Below, piece by piece: positions 61,487 through 64,000 of a DNA stretch of 64,000 nucleotides. The notes below the pieces were generated by a model. The model saw nothing but the letters and a program-made list of their open reading frames with translations. It made no database searches and was not told the origin of the DNA. The translations under genes and the position numbers were made by a program. The stretch is from CAWGGS01 sp046704745 (GTDB lineage: Bacteria > Desulfobacterota > Desulfobulbia > Desulfobulbales > Desulfocapsaceae): assembly GCA_046704745.1 (NCBI GenBank), contig JBJKRL010000133.1, positions 32,988 through 96,987 on the forward strand, written 5' to 3'. Position 1 is the first letter of the stretch. Every line of letters starts with the position of its first letter.

Positions 61487-63604
61487 TCAAACCGGCAGGG
61501 ACAGGGTAAAAATCATGCCTCCTTGCTGTCTTTTGGAAGAATGCAACTCACCTCCAATCTGCTTGACGAGCTTTTGGGCAATAGCTAACCCCAATCCGGC
61601 ATGATCCTCCTTTTTGGTTGTTATACCGGGCAAAAAAGCATCTTCAATATTGGCAAAACTGATCCCCGGACCGTTATCTTCGATGAAAATCTTTACCTTC
61701 CGCACCGGATCCGCTGAAGTTCCCGACAATTCTGTACGGACCTCTACCATCCCCTCCGATCCAACGGCTTCGATGGCGTTTTTTATGAGGTTGCCCAGGA
61801 TCTGCCGGATCTTAAGACCGTTCGATGATATGACCGGGATCTCCCCCTGTTGACTCAGACCAAGGTCCACTCCTCGTTTTTGGGCCAGGGATAGGCGAAA
61901 AAAGGTCACGACGTCGGAAAGCAGGATGTTTAGATCAACCGATTCGAATTGCAGTTGTTCTTCTTTATTTGACAGATCCCGGAGCTGCTCACTGATTTGT
62001 CCTATCCTATCGATTTCCTCCTCGATAATTTTCAGATCGGCAGCAAGGTCAGGACGGCTTTTTAACTTTACCCCCAAAACCAACAGGTAATTCTGCAGTG
62101 TCGCTATGGGATTGTTAATCTCATGCGCCAGGGTTTTGGCGATGTCCGTTACGGCCTGCACCCGTGTTGCAGCGAGTTCGGACGCATGCCTTCGATAGGT
62201 TTTCTCCATACGGAACCTCATACCGGAATACCCGGTCAACAGCAAAAGCGTTTCCTTTCCGTTATGCACTTTGTTTACGCTCCGGCGGTTCACTCCGATA
62301 ACTAGGACTCCCGGCGAATGACCGGCGATAACAATCGGTGCCACTATCATTCCTGAGGTACCAAGTATCGAGAGAAGGCTTCGATCGACCTCGGACAACC
62401 CCTTTTCCTTGGCAAAGGCAAACGAATCAACCAATCCAAGATGCTCGAGACATAGAGCGAGCATCGAAGAATTCTTTTCAATGTCTTTCGGGAGAGCCTG
62501 AACCTTGTTCGAAAGGGGGTTTGCAGGAGAACACCGGCCCTTGAGACCTCCTCTCTCTGTGGGAAGCAAAAACAGGCATCCATCAGCGGCAAAAAGAAGA
62601 GAAAGGCTCTCTTCAATAATCCGGAACACGGCATCTACATTTTCCGCCTTCACCAAATTATCCAAAAATCCGTTCAAACGAGAAAATGTAAAAACCTTTT
62701 CCGCAAGGGGATTCGCTGCCTCAGAAGAAGGGGGATTTTTCTTCCCTTTGCCCGAAGCATGTCCCTCCTTCATCCCCATATATTCCGCTATTTCATCAGC
62801 AGCGGTCACTGAATCAAGGCTGCAGGCGGACAAGGATGAGTAATCCATCTTAAGTATTTCACAGACGTTTTCAGCAACCGTTGAGATATCAGGAAGAGGA
62901 CAATGACTCAAAAGATTGGCGCAAAACAGGATCTTGGCTGCAGCTGACTCCCGCTGTATCCCGGGAGGCCCTAGATGGTGGCAAGACACAGTCCGGGCAA
63001 TCTCCGGTTGCAGATGCCAACTTCTGATCAGAAATGCGGCTGCTTCCGAGTGCGTTATCTGCAGGGACTTTTTTTCTCTTATTTCAAGGTCGCCTGACGT
63101 GTTCTCCTCCTGGAGAAGCGCACTGTACTGTGCAGGAAATTCATTGAGTAGAAGCAATTTCCCCACATCATGCAACAAACCCGTAAGATAGGCCTCAGCT
63201 GGATGCGCGCCGCCAACCAGCAGAGCCAGGGATTTCGCCAGAACCGCCGTCAGCAAGGAATGCCGCCAGAAATCAGCCAGATCCAGGGCATTCGATGTGC
63301 GCACTGATTTAAATGTTTCATGAACCGCCACTGAAACAACCAGATTTCTGGTGGAATCGACTCCGAGATAAATGACAGCCTGAATAATATCCGAAAAGGT
63401 TGCGCGGGCACCGATAAAAGCGGAATTGACGAGTTGCAAAACCCGGGTGCTGATGAGCACATCCTGAGCCACCTTCTTTCCCAATTCATCTATCTCTACA
63501 TCATGCTTGTTACATTCGTCTATGAGCTCCACCAAGGTCTGCGGCAGGGCCGGAAGAGAGTTTACATCAAGGATATGAGAGATGAACTCGTCTGATTCAT
63601 TCAT
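61487..63604 (-). CDS. HDOD-GAF-histidine kinase fusion
   Basis: The 705-residue protein joins an HDOD domain (about 10-210; LPALPQTLVELIDECN, FWRHSLLTAVLAKSLAL, GLLHDVGKLLLL), a GAF-like domain (about 310-460) and a histidine kinase with His in LAHEINNPIATLQNYL and HATPase motifs IEDNGPGISF and GLGLAIAQKLV. HDOD domains are degenerate HD hydrolases used in signalling; the HDVGK here keeps part of the HD motif. It is soluble and lacks a receiver. Its partner may be the neighbouring hybrid kinase. Confidence 0.92.
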   Translation of the reverse strand: MNESDEFISHILDVNSLPALPQTLVELIDECNKHDVEIDELGKKVAQDVLISTRVLQLVNSAFIGARATFSDIIQAVIYLGVDSTRNLVVSVAVHETFKSVRTSNALDLADFWRHSLLTAVLAKSLALLVGGAHPAEAYLTGLLHDVGKLLLLNEFPAQYSALLQEENTSGDLEIREKKSLQITHSEAAAFLIRSWHLQPEIARTVSCHHLGPPGIQRESAAAKILFCANLLSHCPLPDISTVAENVCEILKMDYSSLSACSLDSVTAADEIAEYMGMKEGHASGKGKKNPPSSEAANPLAEKVFTFSRLNGFLDNLVKAENVDAVFRIIEESLSLLFAADGCLFLLPTERGGLKGRCSPANPLSNKVQALPKDIEKNSSMLALCLEHLGLVDSFAFAKEKGLSEVDRSLLSILGTSGMIVAPIVIAGHSPGVLVIGVNRRSVNKVHNGKETLLLLTGYSGMRFRMEKTYRRHASELAATRVQAVTDIAKTLAHEINNPIATLQNYLLVLGVKLKSRPDLAADLKIIEEEIDRIGQISEQLRDLSNKEEQLQFESVDLNILLSDVVTFFRLSLAQKRGVDLGLSQQGEIPVISSNGLKIRQILGNLIKNAIEAVGSEGMVEVRTELSGTSADPVRKVKIFIEDNGPGISFANIEDAFLPGITTKKEDHAGLGLAIAQKLVKQIGGELHSSKRQQGGMIFTLSLPV

Positions 63605-63812
63605 AATACCTACGCCTTTTTCGTTAATATTTCCGTCGCACTGATGTATTGTCCTGTGAATCCCCTTTTTCTAAAATGGGCTGATCCAGGGCCCGGCCGG
63701 ACGTTCAAGGGTCGAGGCGGGTTTCGGGCTTCTATCCCAACGAACGAAAATGACCAGATAAGTTCTATTTTTACCGGGGTACGGAATGACACCAGAAAAT
63801 ACGCAATCTGTT

Positions 63813-64000
63813 GAGCCTCTTGCAAAAGGAGGATTCTCGGAGTCTATGCTTAGCGGTTCAAAATCAAGGCATGCGAAATATTTTACCGCAGACATATAAT
63901 TGATATCGGAGTTAAAGTTTATGCCCGGAGGGTGCTTACCTCCGAGGATAAAATTTTGAGCATAACGCGGAGTTTGGGCCGGTAAGCGAGCCGGCGAGAC
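63813..64000. repeat. dispersed repeat (copy C), cut by the window edge
   Basis: The left end GAGCCTCTTGCAAAA matches the inverted end of copy A (reverse complement of TTTGCAAGAGGCTC). The interior shares CAAAATCAAGGCATGCGAA, GCATAACGCGGAGTTTG and GCCGGCGAGAC with copy A and the TTTATGCCCGGAGG block with copy B. The right end lies beyond the window. The stretch 63605-63812 before it holds no supported gene. Confidence 0.65.

Noticed and set aside
63671..63895. 74-residue reverse frame at the right edge
   Set aside because: It runs into the dispersed repeat, lacks a ribosome-binding site and has a composition typical of shadow translation.
1..64000. CRISPR arrays, rRNA and tRNA genes
   Set aside because: No regularly spaced short repeats with unique spacers and no recognisable tRNA or rRNA sequence were seen on reading both strands.

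Overview
The window looks like the chromosome of a free-living, diazotrophic, sulfate-reducer-like bacterium of the Desulfobacterota (Desulfobulbales-like). That assignment is inference from gene content: a nif operon with two PII genes (nifI1, nifI2) between nifH and nifD, a long NifD with a short NifK, a split glycine decarboxylase (gcvPA/gcvPB), cytochrome bd, many soluble PAS-rich sensor kinases and an orphan LarC. No rRNA, tRNA, CRISPR array, complete insertion sequence or prophage was recognised.

Layout. 0.3-4 kb: dodecin, a STAS-like protein, a MoxR ATPase/VWA pair and a Cys-rich protein. 4-10.5 kb (minus): glycine cleavage and lipoate genes in the order gcvT-gcvH-gcvPA-gcvPB-lipB-lipA. 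10.9-15.2 kb: a hidden 44-residue protein, plsY, then def-fmt-larC-pgpA. 15.3-21.2 kb: an FAD amine-oxidase-like protein, a small cytochrome c, and a cytochrome bd operon (DUF4492-like gene, cydA, cydB and a hidden 32-residue CydX-like gene). 21.4-39.7 kb: nitrogen fixation. nifV, nifA, nifH-I1-I2-D-K, a NifB/NifX paralogue lacking the radical-SAM cysteines, and a [2Fe-2S] ferredoxin come first. Accessory genes follow (HEPN-like, methyltransferase, PilZ, a MotA-like protein without membrane helices), then nifE-N-B. 39.8-43.6 kb: CsaA, a DMT exporter, and an overlapping acetyltransferase/deacetylase/Cys-cluster operon. 43.7-50.1 kb: a soluble chemoreceptor with six PAS units at an exact 366-bp pitch, a triple CheW protein and an orphan receiver. 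50.2-53.5 kb: SthA-like oxidoreductase and an ECF transporter ATPase/T pair behind a structured leader. 53.5-63.6 kb: a two-component cluster with a secreted double rhodanese.

Regulation. Three sigma-54 -24/-12 promoters are readable, before nifV, nifH and nifE. Those before nifH and nifE each have a TGT-N10-ACA NifA site about 105-110 bp upstream; the nifV promoter instead has a 12-bp direct repeat. NifA itself is encoded in the cluster. An intrinsic terminator follows nifK and probably sets the ratio of structural to accessory genes, and a second follows the ferredoxin gene. Cytochrome bd next to nif suggests respiratory O2 removal to protect nitrogenase.

The features most likely to be new are the NifB-like pseudoenzyme, the soluble MotA-like protein next to a PilZ gene, the PAS-array receptor, the candidate riboswitch leader before the ECF T gene, a receiver gene enclosed by inverted repeats, and three dispersed short repeat families.
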